DNA of 11,277 nt from Bacteroidota bacterium (GTDB lineage: Bacteria; Bacteroidota; Bacteroidia; Flavobacteriales; Weeksellaceae), in contig JAEXJU010000169.1 of assembly GCA_023448955.1 (NCBI GenBank), positions 1 to 11,277 on the forward strand. The letters run 5' to 3'. Numbering within the stretch: position 1 is the first letter of the stretch; each line of letters opens with the position of its first letter. A program made the position numbers and the translations under genes. Below, piece by piece: positions 1-5,946 of this stretch. Below the pieces are notes generated by a model that made no database searches, was not told the DNA's origin, and saw only the letters and a program-made list of their open reading frames with translations.

Positions 1-286
1 TGCACACATCTCTGGTGGCGGCTTATACGAGAATATTCCGAGAATCATTCCGCAAGGACTTTGCGCATCTATCGATGAATCTAAAATAAAGGTTCCAACG
101 GTTATGTTAGAATTGGAAAAAAGAGGAAACATCAATAGAAAAGAGATGTTCGGGACTTTCAATATGGGCGTAGGAATGGTACTGGTAACTGATGCCGAAC
201 ATTCTGAAAAAATCCTTGATTTGCTGGAAGACGCTTATGAGATTGGAGAAATTATAGAATATTCTGAAAAGATTAAATTATATTAA
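1..286 (+). CDS. purM: Phosphoribosylformylglycinamidine cyclo-ligase (AIR synthetase), C-terminal end only
   Basis: PurM makes aminoimidazole ribonucleotide (AIR) from FGAM with ATP, the fifth step of de novo purine synthesis, in the cytosol. Only the last 94 codons are in the window; the reading frame enters at base 2. The visible protein starts AHISGGGLYENIPRIIP, the glycine-rich segment typical of the PurM C-terminal domain (family form H-I-T/S-G-G-G-L-x-E-N-x-P-R), and continues with EMFGTFNMGVGMVLV, the conserved F-N-M-G-x-G-M motif. It ends with TAA at 284-286. purN follows 82 nt downstream on the same strand and purH after that, so this is a purine operon segment. An ATG at 104 lies inside the domain and is not the real start. 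Identification is confident; upstream regulation cannot be seen. Confidence 0.95.
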   Translation, partial: AHISGGGLYENIPRIIPQGLCASIDESKIKVPTVMLELEKRGNINRKEMFGTFNMGVGMVLVTDAEHSEKILDLLEDAYEIGEIIEYSEKIKLY

Positions 287-368
287 ACATAATGTCACAA
301 AGTCTTTGCACAAAGAACACGAATGTTTGTGTGCCTTGCGAGTGCTTTTGTGTCTTTGTGGTTAAATT
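287..368 (+). repeat. purM-purN spacer with imperfect inverted repeats
   Basis: This 82-nt spacer is built from variants of CTTTGTG and its complement: CACAAAG at 296-302 can pair with CTTTGTG at 354-360, and GCACAAA at 308-314 can pair with TTTGTG inside 326-334. It probably folds into a branched hairpin in the mRNA between purM and purN. The 13-mer CATAATGTCACAA at 288-300 recurs just after purH. I recall similar CTTTGTGTCTTTGTGGTTA sequences between genes in flavobacterial genomes, but that is memory and not a search. No T-rich tail follows, so a terminator is not indicated. Confidence 0.5.
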
Positions 369-933
369 ATGAAAAATATTACCATTTTAATATCAGGTTC
401 AGGAACCAACCTTCAGAGAATCATTGAATGCATAGATAGCGGAGAGATCCGAGATGCAAAAGTGAATCTGGTTATTTGCAGACAGAGAATGTTTCGGATT
501 GGAAAGAGCAGAAAAACATAACATTCCAACTCAATTAATTAAACGTGGAAAAGACTTTTCCAAAAACTTAGAAAAAGCAATTCCGGAAAATACAGATTTG
601 ATTGTTCTGGCTGGTTTTCTATCAATTCTAAAATCGGAATTTTGTGAGAAATGGAGCGGAAAGATTATTAATATTCATCCGGCGTTGTTGCCAAAATTTG
701 GAGGTAAAGGAATGTGGGGACATCACGTTTACAATGCAGTGATTGAAGCTGGAGAGAAAGAAAGTGGAGCAACTGTCCATTTTGTGACTTCCGGAATCGA
801 TGAAGGCGAGATTATTCTGCAAGGAAAATTTGACGTTGAAGAAAACGATACAGCAGAAACATTGGCTCAAAAAGTCCATCAGGTTGAATATGATATTTTT
901 CCTAAAGCCATTGATTTGGTTCTTAATAAATAA
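369..933 (+). pseudogene. purN: Phosphoribosylglycinamide formyltransferase, interrupted by a +1 frameshift
   Basis: PurN transfers a formyl group from 10-formyl-THF to GAR in de novo purine synthesis. The ATG at 369 opens MKNITILISGSGTNLQ, the usual PurN N-terminus with the S-G-x-G-T/S-N-L phosphate-binding loop. After codon 36 (474-476) the frame goes wrong and stops at 519-521. The second half of the protein is open in the next frame to the TAA at 931-933, with NIHPALLPKFGGKG and GIDEGEI. Removing one T from the TTT at 475-477 joins the parts as VIADRECFGLERAEKHN and gives 187 residues, a normal length, with catalytic N101, H103 and D144 (E. coli N106, H108, D144). A TTG at 499 could in principle start a 144-residue product, but it would lack the phosphate-binding loop. 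The rest of the gene is undecayed, so the lesion is very recent or a sequencing error. Confidence 0.9.
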
Positions 934-1028
934 GTTAATTTAGTTAAAGTTAAGATTGTTATATTTGCTTGTAAAATACTTATATATAATAGTTTATGAA
1001 TTTTAATTCAAAATAACTTTAACTTATA
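934..1028. repeat. Inverted repeat in the purN-purH spacer
   Basis: AGTTAAAGTTA at 942-952 is a perfect 11-base inverted repeat of TAACTTTAACT at 1014-1024, with about 61 AT-rich bases between them. An exact TATATTTG at 960-967 matches the Bacteroidota -7 box TAnnTTTG and could give purH its own promoter, but I see no TTG at the expected -33 distance. There is no poly-T tail after the right arm. It may be a weak stem-loop or a degenerate intergenic repeat. Confidence 0.4.
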
Positions 1029-1098
1029 AAAACGAATCTAATAGCTCAGTTGGAGCAATCTAATAATAAAAATCCGGAGGTGAAAGAACCGGTAAATC

Positions 1099-1117
1099 AC
1101 AGTTTGAATAAAACTGT
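1099..1117 (+). promoter_or_regulatory. Small hairpin in the purH leader
   Basis: ACAGTTT (1099-1105) and AAACTGT (1111-1117) form a perfect 7-bp stem with loop GAATA, ending 24 nt before the purH ATG. A short A-rich stretch, not a T-run, follows, so it is not an intrinsic terminator. It might affect translation initiation or mRNA stability, but no known riboswitch architecture is recognisable here. Confidence 0.25.
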
Positions 1118-1141
1118 AAAAAGTAAAATTTGAAAGAAAAA

Positions 1142-2659
1142 ATGAACAAAAAGAGAGCATTGATCAGCGTATCTGATAAAAGCGGTTTGGTAGATTTTGC
1201 CAGATTTTTGGAAGGTAACGGTTACGAACTGATTTCCACAGGCGGAACTTTCAAACATCTGAAAGAAGCTGGACTTAACCCAATCCAAATCGATGAAGTA
1301 ACAGATTTCCCAGAGATGCTGGACGGAAGAGTGAAAACCCTGCACCCGAAAGTTCATGGCGGATTGTTGGCAGTTCGTTCCAACAAGGAACATATGAAAA
1401 CGGTCCAGGAATATGAAATCGGACTAATTGATATGGTGATTGTGAATCTTTATCCGTTTTTTGAAAACGTGAACAAAGCTATTTCTCTCGATGAAAAAGT
1501 AGAATTTATAGATATTGGTGGGCCATCTATGTTGCGTTCAGCAGCTAAGAATTTTAATTCGGTAACGGTTTTGACAGATGTGAATGATTATGAGGTTGTT
1601 CAAAACGAAATGTCTGCAAACGGCGATTCAACTATTGAAACAAGGAAGAAATTAGCTGGAAAAGTATTTAATCTGACTTCTGCTTATGACGCAGCGATTT
1701 CCAGCATGCTTTTGGATGAAGAATATCCGACTTACTTGAATGCTTCTTATAAAAAGGTTTCTGACTTGAGATATGGTGAAAATCCTCATCAGTCGGCAGC
1801 ATATTATACATCAACTTTCGAAAATGGAGCGATGAAGGATTTTGAGATTTTGGGAGGTAAAGAATTGTCTTTCAATAATCTTCGCGATATGGATTTGTGC
1901 TGGAAAGTGGTGAATGAGTTCCAAGAAGAAATGGCTTGTTGTGCCGTAAAACATTCTACGCCTTGCGGAGTTGCTGTTGGAACTTCGGCTTTAGAAACTT
2001 ATACTAAAACATTTGAATGTGACCCGATTTCAATTTTCGGAGGCATCATCGGAATGAATTATAAAGTAGATGCTGCAACAGCTGAGGAATTAAACAAAAC
2101 ATTCCTTGAGATTGTAATGGCAACTGATTTTGATGAAGACGCTTTGGAAATTCTTAGAAAAAAGAAAAACCTTAGAATTATCAAAATCAAAAACTCGGTT
2201 ATTGACAAACAGGTTTGGGTAAAAATAGATGGCGGAATGCTGGTTCAGAATGCGGATGACCAATTTTCAGACGATATTAGATTAATGACAGAAACAGCTC
2301 CTACAGAAGAACAAAGAAAAGCGTTGTTATTCTCTCAAAGAGTTGTTAAATATGTGAAATCCAATGCGATTGTCGTTTCAAATGGCGTTCAGGCTATCGG
2401 AATTGGTGGCGGACAAGTGAACAGAATCTGGGCAACACAACAGGCCATTGAAAGAGCAAAAGAGAACTTCGATGGTGAGTTGGTCCTGGCTTCGGACGCG
2501 TTTTTTCCTTTCCGCGATGTGGTAGATTTTTGCGCTCAGGAAGGCATCAAAGCCATAATTCAGCCGGGCGGAAGTGTGAAAGACAATGATTCTATCGAAG
2601 CGGCTAATGAGCACAAAATCCCAATGTTGTTTACAGGAATGAGACATTTCTTACATTGA
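1142..2659 (+). CDS. purH: Bifunctional AICAR transformylase / IMP cyclohydrolase
   Basis: PurH catalyses the last two steps to IMP: formylation of AICAR by 10-formyl-THF, then ring closure. From ATG 1142 the protein has 505 residues, a usual length. The N-terminal MGS-like cyclohydrolase domain shows STGGT (32-36), RVKTLHPKVHGG (63-74) and DIGGPSMLRSAAKN (124-137). The transformylase domain shows RYGENPHQ (210-217) and the catalytic Lys-His pair K270-H271 in AVKHSTPCG. The C-terminal end FTGMRHFLH is also typical. I prefer ATG 1142 over TTG 1130 because family proteins begin close to the KRALISVSDK motif and the bases before 1142 (GAAAGAAAA) are an A-rich leader. It lies downstream of purN, 208 nt away, and is the last purine gene here; a promoter-like box at 960-967 might let it be expressed separately. 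The frame is intact. Confidence 0.97.
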   Translation: MNKKRALISVSDKSGLVDFARFLEGNGYELISTGGTFKHLKEAGLNPIQIDEVTDFPEMLDGRVKTLHPKVHGGLLAVRSNKEHMKTVQEYEIGLIDMVIVNLYPFFENVNKAISLDEKVEFIDIGGPSMLRSAAKNFNSVTVLTDVNDYEVVQNEMSANGDSTIETRKKLAGKVFNLTSAYDAAISSMLLDEEYPTYLNASYKKVSDLRYGENPHQSAAYYTSTFENGAMKDFEILGGKELSFNNLRDMDLCWKVVNEFQEEMACCAVKHSTPCGVAVGTSALETYTKTFECDPISIFGGIIGMNYKVDAATAEELNKTFLEIVMATDFDEDALEILRKKKNLRIIKIKNSVIDKQVWVKIDGGMLVQNADDQFSDDIRLMTETAPTEEQRKALLFSQRVVKYVKSNAIVVSNGVQAIGIGGGQVNRIWATQQAIERAKENFDGELVLASDAFFPFRDVVDFCAQEGIKAIIQPGGSVKDNDSIEAANEHKIPMLFTGMRHFLH

Positions 2660-2753
2660 TAAATTAACCATAATGTCACAAGGATTTTAATACAAAGAGT
2701 AAAAAGTTTTTAATATTTGTGTTTTTAGGTTTAAAAAGTTGAATTGTGGAATC

Positions 2754-2828
2754 CTTCGATTCCGCTCAGTATGACAACTTTTATAATAAATTCTTAGTTG
2801 GCGATTGTCAGGCTAAGCGGAGTCGAAG
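2754..2828. repeat. Palindromic intergenic repeat, family A, copy 1
   Basis: The left arm CTTCGATTCCGCTCAG (2754-2769) is an imperfect inverted repeat of the right arm CTAAGCGGAGTCGAAG (2813-2828), with 14 of 16 positions complementary and a 43-nt AT-rich centre. The same arms occur at 6482-6554 with a similar total length, so this is a dispersed family and not a chance hairpin. It is like REP/REPIN or MITE-type sequences in layout. No transposase of any kind is nearby. It sits downstream of purH, where it may also act on the 3' end of the transcript. Confidence 0.75.
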
Positions 2829-2845
2829 CCTTGAGATATAAATTT

Positions 2846-2878
2846 AACCCTTTCAGAATTTCAAACTCTGAAAGGGTT
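2846..2878. terminator. Perfect hairpin, repeat family B, copy 1; possible terminator
   Basis: AACCCTTTCAGA (2846-2857) pairs perfectly with TCTGAAAGGGTT (2867-2878); the inner bases nearly pair as well, giving 15 of 16 complementary positions around a one-base centre. TTTGTT follows on the + strand, a weak T-tail. It is the most likely terminator of the purine operon. A copy with the same arms lies at 7211-7243 in opposite orientation, so it also behaves as a dispersed repeat. Confidence 0.6.
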
Positions 2879-3027
2879 TGTTAAATAATTAATATAAATT
2901 TCTTGTAAAAATTATCATTAATTCTAATGATTTCGAGTTATGATAAAGTATCAATTTTTTGTTGTGTTAATTTTATAATTCTGATAAAATTTAGCTTTAA
3001 AATTCATTCAAAAATCGAAATAATATT

Positions 3028-3035
3028 TACATTTG
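3028..3035 (+). promoter_or_regulatory. Bacteroidota -7 promoter box before proline dehydrogenase
   Basis: TACATTTG is an exact match to the Bacteroidota primary sigma factor -7 consensus TAnnTTTG and ends 17 nt before the ATG at 3052. No clear TTG -33 box is seen at about 19-21 nt upstream, so strength is uncertain. The 5' leader would be very short. Confidence 0.5.
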
Positions 3036-3051
3036 AGACCAAATTCTGGAT

Positions 3052-4215
3052 ATGAGTCTATTCAATGATACAAACTTGGCTTTTGCCGATAAAACCGACG
3101 CTCAGCTCAAAAAAGCATACTGGATGTTCAAGGCGATTGAACAACCTGCAGTGACCAATATTGGTGTTTCACTTCTCAATTTTACAGTTAGAAACAATTT
3201 TCCGTTTGTAGACGGGATTGTGAAGCAGACTTTGTTCGAACAGTTTTGTGGTGGAGAAACCCGAGAAGAAAGTATGAAAGTGGTGAAACAGATGTTCAAA
3301 CGTGGTGTTGGAAGTATCTTCGATTACTCGATTGAAGGTAAAGAAGAAGAAGAGGTTTTTGATGCCGTTTGCAAGGAAATCAAAGATATTGTGAGATTTT
3401 CTGTGGGAAATCCTGCGATTCCGTTCATTGTTTTCAAACCAACGGCTTTTGGAAGAATTGATATTTATGAAGAAGTAGGAAAAGGTAAAGTACTCACAAC
3501 CAGCCAGAAAGAAGAATGGAATAGAGTAGTCACCCGTTTTGATGAAGTGTGCAGACTTTGTTATGAAAGTGATAAAAAAGTAATGGTAGATGCCGAGGAA
3601 ACCTGGATGCAGGATGCAGCTGACCAGCTTTGTGAAGAAATGATGGAAAAGTATAACAAGGAAAAAGCCATCGTTTGGAACACGATTCAGATGTACAGAA
3701 CCGGCCGACTGGAATATATGAATGCGCACCTTGAAAGAGCTAAAGAAAAAGGTTATTTTATTGGTTATAAGATTGTTCGTGGTGCATATATGGAAAAGGA
3801 AAGAAAAAGAGCGGAAGAGCAAAATTATCCGGATCCAATCCAGCCTAATAAACAAGCAACTGATGATAATTACAATGCCGGAATCGATTTTGTGATGGAA
3901 CATCTGGACAAAGTTTCTGCGTTTTTCGGAACACATAACGAGAAATCTTCAGAACTTGTGATGGATAAAATGAAAGCAAAAGGTTTGGAGCACGATAATC
4001 CGCATATCTATTTCGGACAGCTTTACGGAATGAGTGATAACATCACATATTATCTCGCAGACCAGCATTATAATGTGGCAAAATATCTTCCGTATGGGCC
4101 TGTGAAAGACGTTGTCCCGTATTTGACGAGACGTGCGCAGGAAAATACCTCTGTTGCAGGACAAACAGGAAGAGAATTAGGGCTTATACAGAAAGAATTG
4201 AAAAGAAGAAAATAG
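3052..4215 (+). CDS. Proline dehydrogenase (monofunctional, FAD-dependent)
   Basis: It oxidises L-proline to P5C, passing electrons through FAD to the respiratory quinone pool, normally at the inner membrane face. The protein has 387 residues, the stand-alone Bacteroidota type and not the long fused PutA. Family motifs are in the right order: FKPTAFGR (128-135), VDAEETW (179-185), KIVRGAYMEKER (240-251), GTHNEKS (293-299), FGQLYGMSD (321-329) and YLPYGPVKDVVPYLTRRAQEN (345-365), whose paired arginines R360-R361 match the substrate-carboxylate arginines of PutA (E. coli R555/R556). The start ATG 3052 has a -7 box just upstream and gives a complete N-terminus. A strong terminator follows the stop by 8 nt. 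Its pathway partner pruA lies on the other strand at 7460-9085. The gene would be called putA or prodH in different schemes, so I leave the symbol empty. Confidence 0.95.
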   Translation: MSLFNDTNLAFADKTDAQLKKAYWMFKAIEQPAVTNIGVSLLNFTVRNNFPFVDGIVKQTLFEQFCGGETREESMKVVKQMFKRGVGSIFDYSIEGKEEEEVFDAVCKEIKDIVRFSVGNPAIPFIVFKPTAFGRIDIYEEVGKGKVLTTSQKEEWNRVVTRFDEVCRLCYESDKKVMVDAEETWMQDAADQLCEEMMEKYNKEKAIVWNTIQMYRTGRLEYMNAHLERAKEKGYFIGYKIVRGAYMEKERKRAEEQNYPDPIQPNKQATDDNYNAGIDFVMEHLDKVSAFFGTHNEKSSELVMDKMKAKGLEHDNPHIYFGQLYGMSDNITYYLADQHYNVAKYLPYGPVKDVVPYLTRRAQENTSVAGQTGRELGLIQKELKRRK

Positions 4216-4223
4216 AAATTGGA

Positions 4224-4248
4224 AAATCCGCTGTGAAGCGGATTTTTT
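4224..4248. terminator. Strong intrinsic terminator, probably bidirectional
   Basis: AAATCCGCT (4224-4232), loop GTGA, AGCGGATTT (4237-4245) and then further T to 4248 form a 9-bp GC-cored stem with a T-tail on the + strand, ending the proline dehydrogenase transcript. Read on the - strand the same stem is followed by TTTT, so it can also stop the convergent EndoV-like gene that ends at 4256. Confidence 0.9.
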
Positions 4249-4255
4249 GATCTTT

Positions 4256-4759
4256 CTATTTGTCTTTAGTTAATCTATCAAGTTTTTTTAATAAAGTAGG
4301 AATTCTATATTCACCATTCATTTCTCTTATTTTTTGAGAAGCTTGAACCAAATCAATTCCGACTGAAGTTATAAACAAAGGATTTTTGCTTTTTCCCCGA
4401 TATAATTCGAGTCTGTTATTTTGAATTGTTGCAAAATCTTTTTTTGCTACACCTATGATTGGAATTTTTTTATCAAGTTTTTCGTAAAGATAGGCACCAA
4501 GACCAAATTTATTCTCATCATTTAAAAACACAAAACCGTCAATAATTATTGCGGTAATCTTTTCTAATTCTATCTTTGACAAAAGGCTTAGAATACAAGG
4601 AAGTTCTCTTTTGTAAAATTCTCCGGAAACATATTCTTCAACATCATAAATTATTTCTGTAAAAACATTATAATTATATTCTATATTCCAATCTTCAAAA
4701 CTTAGACAAACTGTTTTGGCTTTATTATCAAAATAATAAGTATCAAACGCTAAAATCAT
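4256..4759 (-). CDS. Short, divergent endonuclease V-like protein without the active-site histidine
   Basis: Endonuclease V (Nfi) cuts next to deoxyinosine in DNA or inosine in RNA. This 167-residue protein follows that fold motif by motif: D6 in LAFDTYYF for the first metal aspartate, EYVSGEFYKRELP (42-54) for the PYIPG wedge followed by F-R-E-x-P with E52, IIIDG (71-75) with D74, and KFGLGAYLYEKLDKKIPIIGVAKK (split here as KFGLGAYLYEKL, 84-95, and IPIIGVAKK, 99-107) for the GLA-x-HLG to GVAKK segment. These D, E, D match T. maritima D43, E89, D110. The usual S-P-G-H is FITSVGID (129-136), with I135 where the histidine should be. It is also shorter than the usual 220 or so residues. It starts 21 nt after the 204-residue gene ends and is probably cotranscribed with it. 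Assignment to the EndoV fold is fairly confident; activity is uncertain. Base composition is AT-rich. Confidence 0.72.
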   Translation of the reverse strand: MILAFDTYYFDNKAKTVCLSFEDWNIEYNYNVFTEIIYDVEEYVSGEFYKRELPCILSLLSKIELEKITAIIIDGFVFLNDENKFGLGAYLYEKLDKKIPIIGVAKKDFATIQNNRLELYRGKSKNPLFITSVGIDLVQASQKIREMNGEYRIPTLLKKLDRLTKDK

Positions 4760-4780
4760 AAATTCTTTATTTAATCAATT

Positions 4781-5395
4781 TTAAATAGGCGTATGCAATT
4801 TTTCATATTCCTCAGGAGGAAAACCCTTATAAGAGTAAAAGTTTCCATTATATTCTACTTCTGAATAATCGGTGTGGACGCAAAATGAATCATAACCAAT
4901 ATTTTTTCCTCGTACAATTACTCCTCCTTTCCCTCCACAATGACCCCATAGAAGTAAAACAACCTTTATTTCTTCGGTTTTTAAACCAATATTTTCATAT
5001 GCTTTTTGTATTAGTGGAAATTTAAATTGATTTTGTTTAAAGTCGTAATCATTAACTGTATACAAGATTTCCTCAATAACAAAAACTTCAATGGCTGTAT
5101 CAAACTTTATATTTTTTCCATAGTTATTGTAATCACAAATATTTTTATATAAGATTGTAACTCTTTCGTCATAAGAGTATTCATAGATTAATTTTAGAAT
5201 TTCTTTTGCGAAATTTTCCGAAACTAAAATATATAAATCGGGATTCAATCCTTTTTCTACATCATCAATCTGGGATTTAAATAACCTTATAAATTCTGAA
5301 TTATTATTTTTATTGTTTAAATAATGCTTCACAATATTTTGAGGAATTTCAATTCCTGTCTTGTCTTTAAAATACTCAAATTTATTATTCATCAT
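4781..5395 (-). CDS. Unrecognised 204-residue cytosolic protein
   Basis: I do not recognise this family. The protein has no signal peptide or membrane segment. It is mostly acidic and asparagine-rich in the N-terminal half (a run of N and K at 27-32), with probable helices at 55-72 and 122-136. The most distinctive part is the C-terminal quarter: a hydrophobic strand VVLLLW (145-150), then GHCGGKGGVIVRG (151-163) with adjacent His-Cys and five glycines, then aromatic-rich strands around 168-190 and GFPPEEYEKL (191-200). Two start codons are adjacent (5395 and 5392). The gene lies 17 nt after the DUF4440-like gene and 21 nt before the EndoV-like gene, in the same direction, so an operon is likely. 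It is among the most AT-rich coding DNA here: 60-base lines at 5101 and 5281 have 10 and 9 G+C, against 26 in a purH line at 1261. Confidence 0.75.
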   Translation of the reverse strand: MMNNKFEYFKDKTGIEIPQNIVKHYLNNKNNNSEFIRLFKSQIDDVEKGLNPDLYILVSENFAKEILKLIYEYSYDERVTILYKNICDYNNYGKNIKFDTAIEVFVIEEILYTVNDYDFKQNQFKFPLIQKAYENIGLKTEEIKVVLLLWGHCGGKGGVIVRGKNIGYDSFCVHTDYSEVEYNGNFYSYKGFPPEEYEKLHTPI

Positions 5396-5412
5396 TTGTC
5401 AATTAATACTAA

Positions 5413-5856
5413 TTACTTTTTATTCTCCGCCTTCACAGCCTGTCTAGCGAGCAACTTCCAGCCACTTTTAGTTTTCTGCCAAACGTACAAAATTTCCAAG
5501 TTTACTTCTCCTTGCTCTTTTCCCAAGTCGTGAGTTGTTGCAAACAAATGATTACGGACAATCGCTGTTTTATCTACAATTTGAATCGTTTGATTGGTGT
5601 TTTCAATCGTCAAAAAATTGGACTTTTTACTGACTAATTTTTCAACAAACTCTTTAGCATCATCAATGTGACCACCTGAATGTCCGTAAGTCAGTTCTGG
5701 TAGAATCAAGGATTCTAAAACCGTTTTGTCTTTGCTAATCATTGCCAGTCTGAGCTTTTCAGAAGCGTCAGCAACGGCCTGTTGGTCATTATTTTTCTGT
5801 GCAAACAACATTGATACTACCAAAAAGCTGAATGCTAATAGTAATTTCTTTATCAT
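5413..5856 (-). CDS. Exported NTF2-like (DUF4440/SnoaL-type) protein
   Basis: The protein has 147 residues. It opens with a clear Sec signal peptide, MIKKLLLAFSFLVVSMLFAQ, with likely cleavage after A19, so it acts in the periplasm or outside the cell. The rest fits a small cone-shaped NTF2-like domain of the DUF4440 type: a first helix ADASEKLRLAMISKDKTVLESL (seen here as 29-50), YGHSGGHIDDAKEFVEKL (57-74), the strand AIVRNHLFATT (98-108), and the closing pair LEILYVWQKTKSGWKLLARQ (120-139), whose W-x-K-x-x-x-G-W-K-L pattern is typical. The ligand or reaction is not predictable; family members include both enzymes and non-enzymatic ligand binders. A -7 box TATCTTTG lies 20 nt before the ATG. 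It is the first gene of a probable three-gene unit. Confidence 0.85.
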   Translation of the reverse strand: MIKKLLLAFSFLVVSMLFAQKNNDQQAVADASEKLRLAMISKDKTVLESLILPELTYGHSGGHIDDAKEFVEKLVSKKSNFLTIENTNQTIQIVDKTAIVRNHLFATTHDLGKEQGEVNLEILYVWQKTKSGWKLLARQAVKAENKK

Positions 5857-5876
5857 AATTACTTTAATATTATAAT

Positions 5877-5884
5877 CAAAGATA
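5877..5884 (-). promoter_or_regulatory. Bacteroidota -7 box for the DUF4440-like gene
   Basis: On the - strand this reads TATCTTTG, exactly TAnnTTTG, ending 20 nt before the ATG at 5856. No convincing TTG -33 box is present. It lies in the 90-nt divergent spacer shared with the DUF421 gene. Confidence 0.5.
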
Positions 5885-5946
5885 ATGAACTTGATGATAA
5901 TAACTATTGAACTAATTTTTTATCTTTATTTTCTAAAATTTCAAAT

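Larger units (their letters stand above)
2660..3051. other. 392-nt gene-free gap with two repeats and a promoter element
   Basis: No credible coding sequence is visible on either strand. From left to right it holds the 13-mer CATAATGTCACAA (2669-2681, shared with the purM-purN spacer), a 75-nt palindromic element (2754-2828), a perfect 12-bp hairpin (2846-2878), an AT-rich stretch with nothing I recognise (about 2885-3020), and a -7 promoter box for the proline dehydrogenase gene (3028-3035). The two hairpins are the likely end of purine operon transcription. Confidence 0.7.

Noticed and set aside
1036..1062. Sequence like a tRNA D-arm (ATAGCTCAGTTGGAGC) upstream of purH
   Set aside because: There is no matching acceptor stem, anticodon arm or T-arm (GGTTCRANNCC) in the following bases, so no tRNA can be folded.
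1023..1133. Open frame upstream of purH reading LIKTNLIAQLEQ and ending in TGA
   Set aside because: It has no ATG, GTG or TTG start near its beginning and no recognisable protein; chance openness over 37 codons is likely.
3169..3936. 255-codon open frame on the - strand
   Set aside because: It lies wholly antisense to the well-identified proline dehydrogenase gene and its Phe/Ile-rich translation matches no family; it is a mirror of that gene's codon pattern.
4256..5856. Toxin-antitoxin or phage-defence module
   Set aside because: The first protein is exported, the second has no recognised toxin or immunity domain, and the nuclease-like protein lacks a key residue; the evidence does not support naming such a system.
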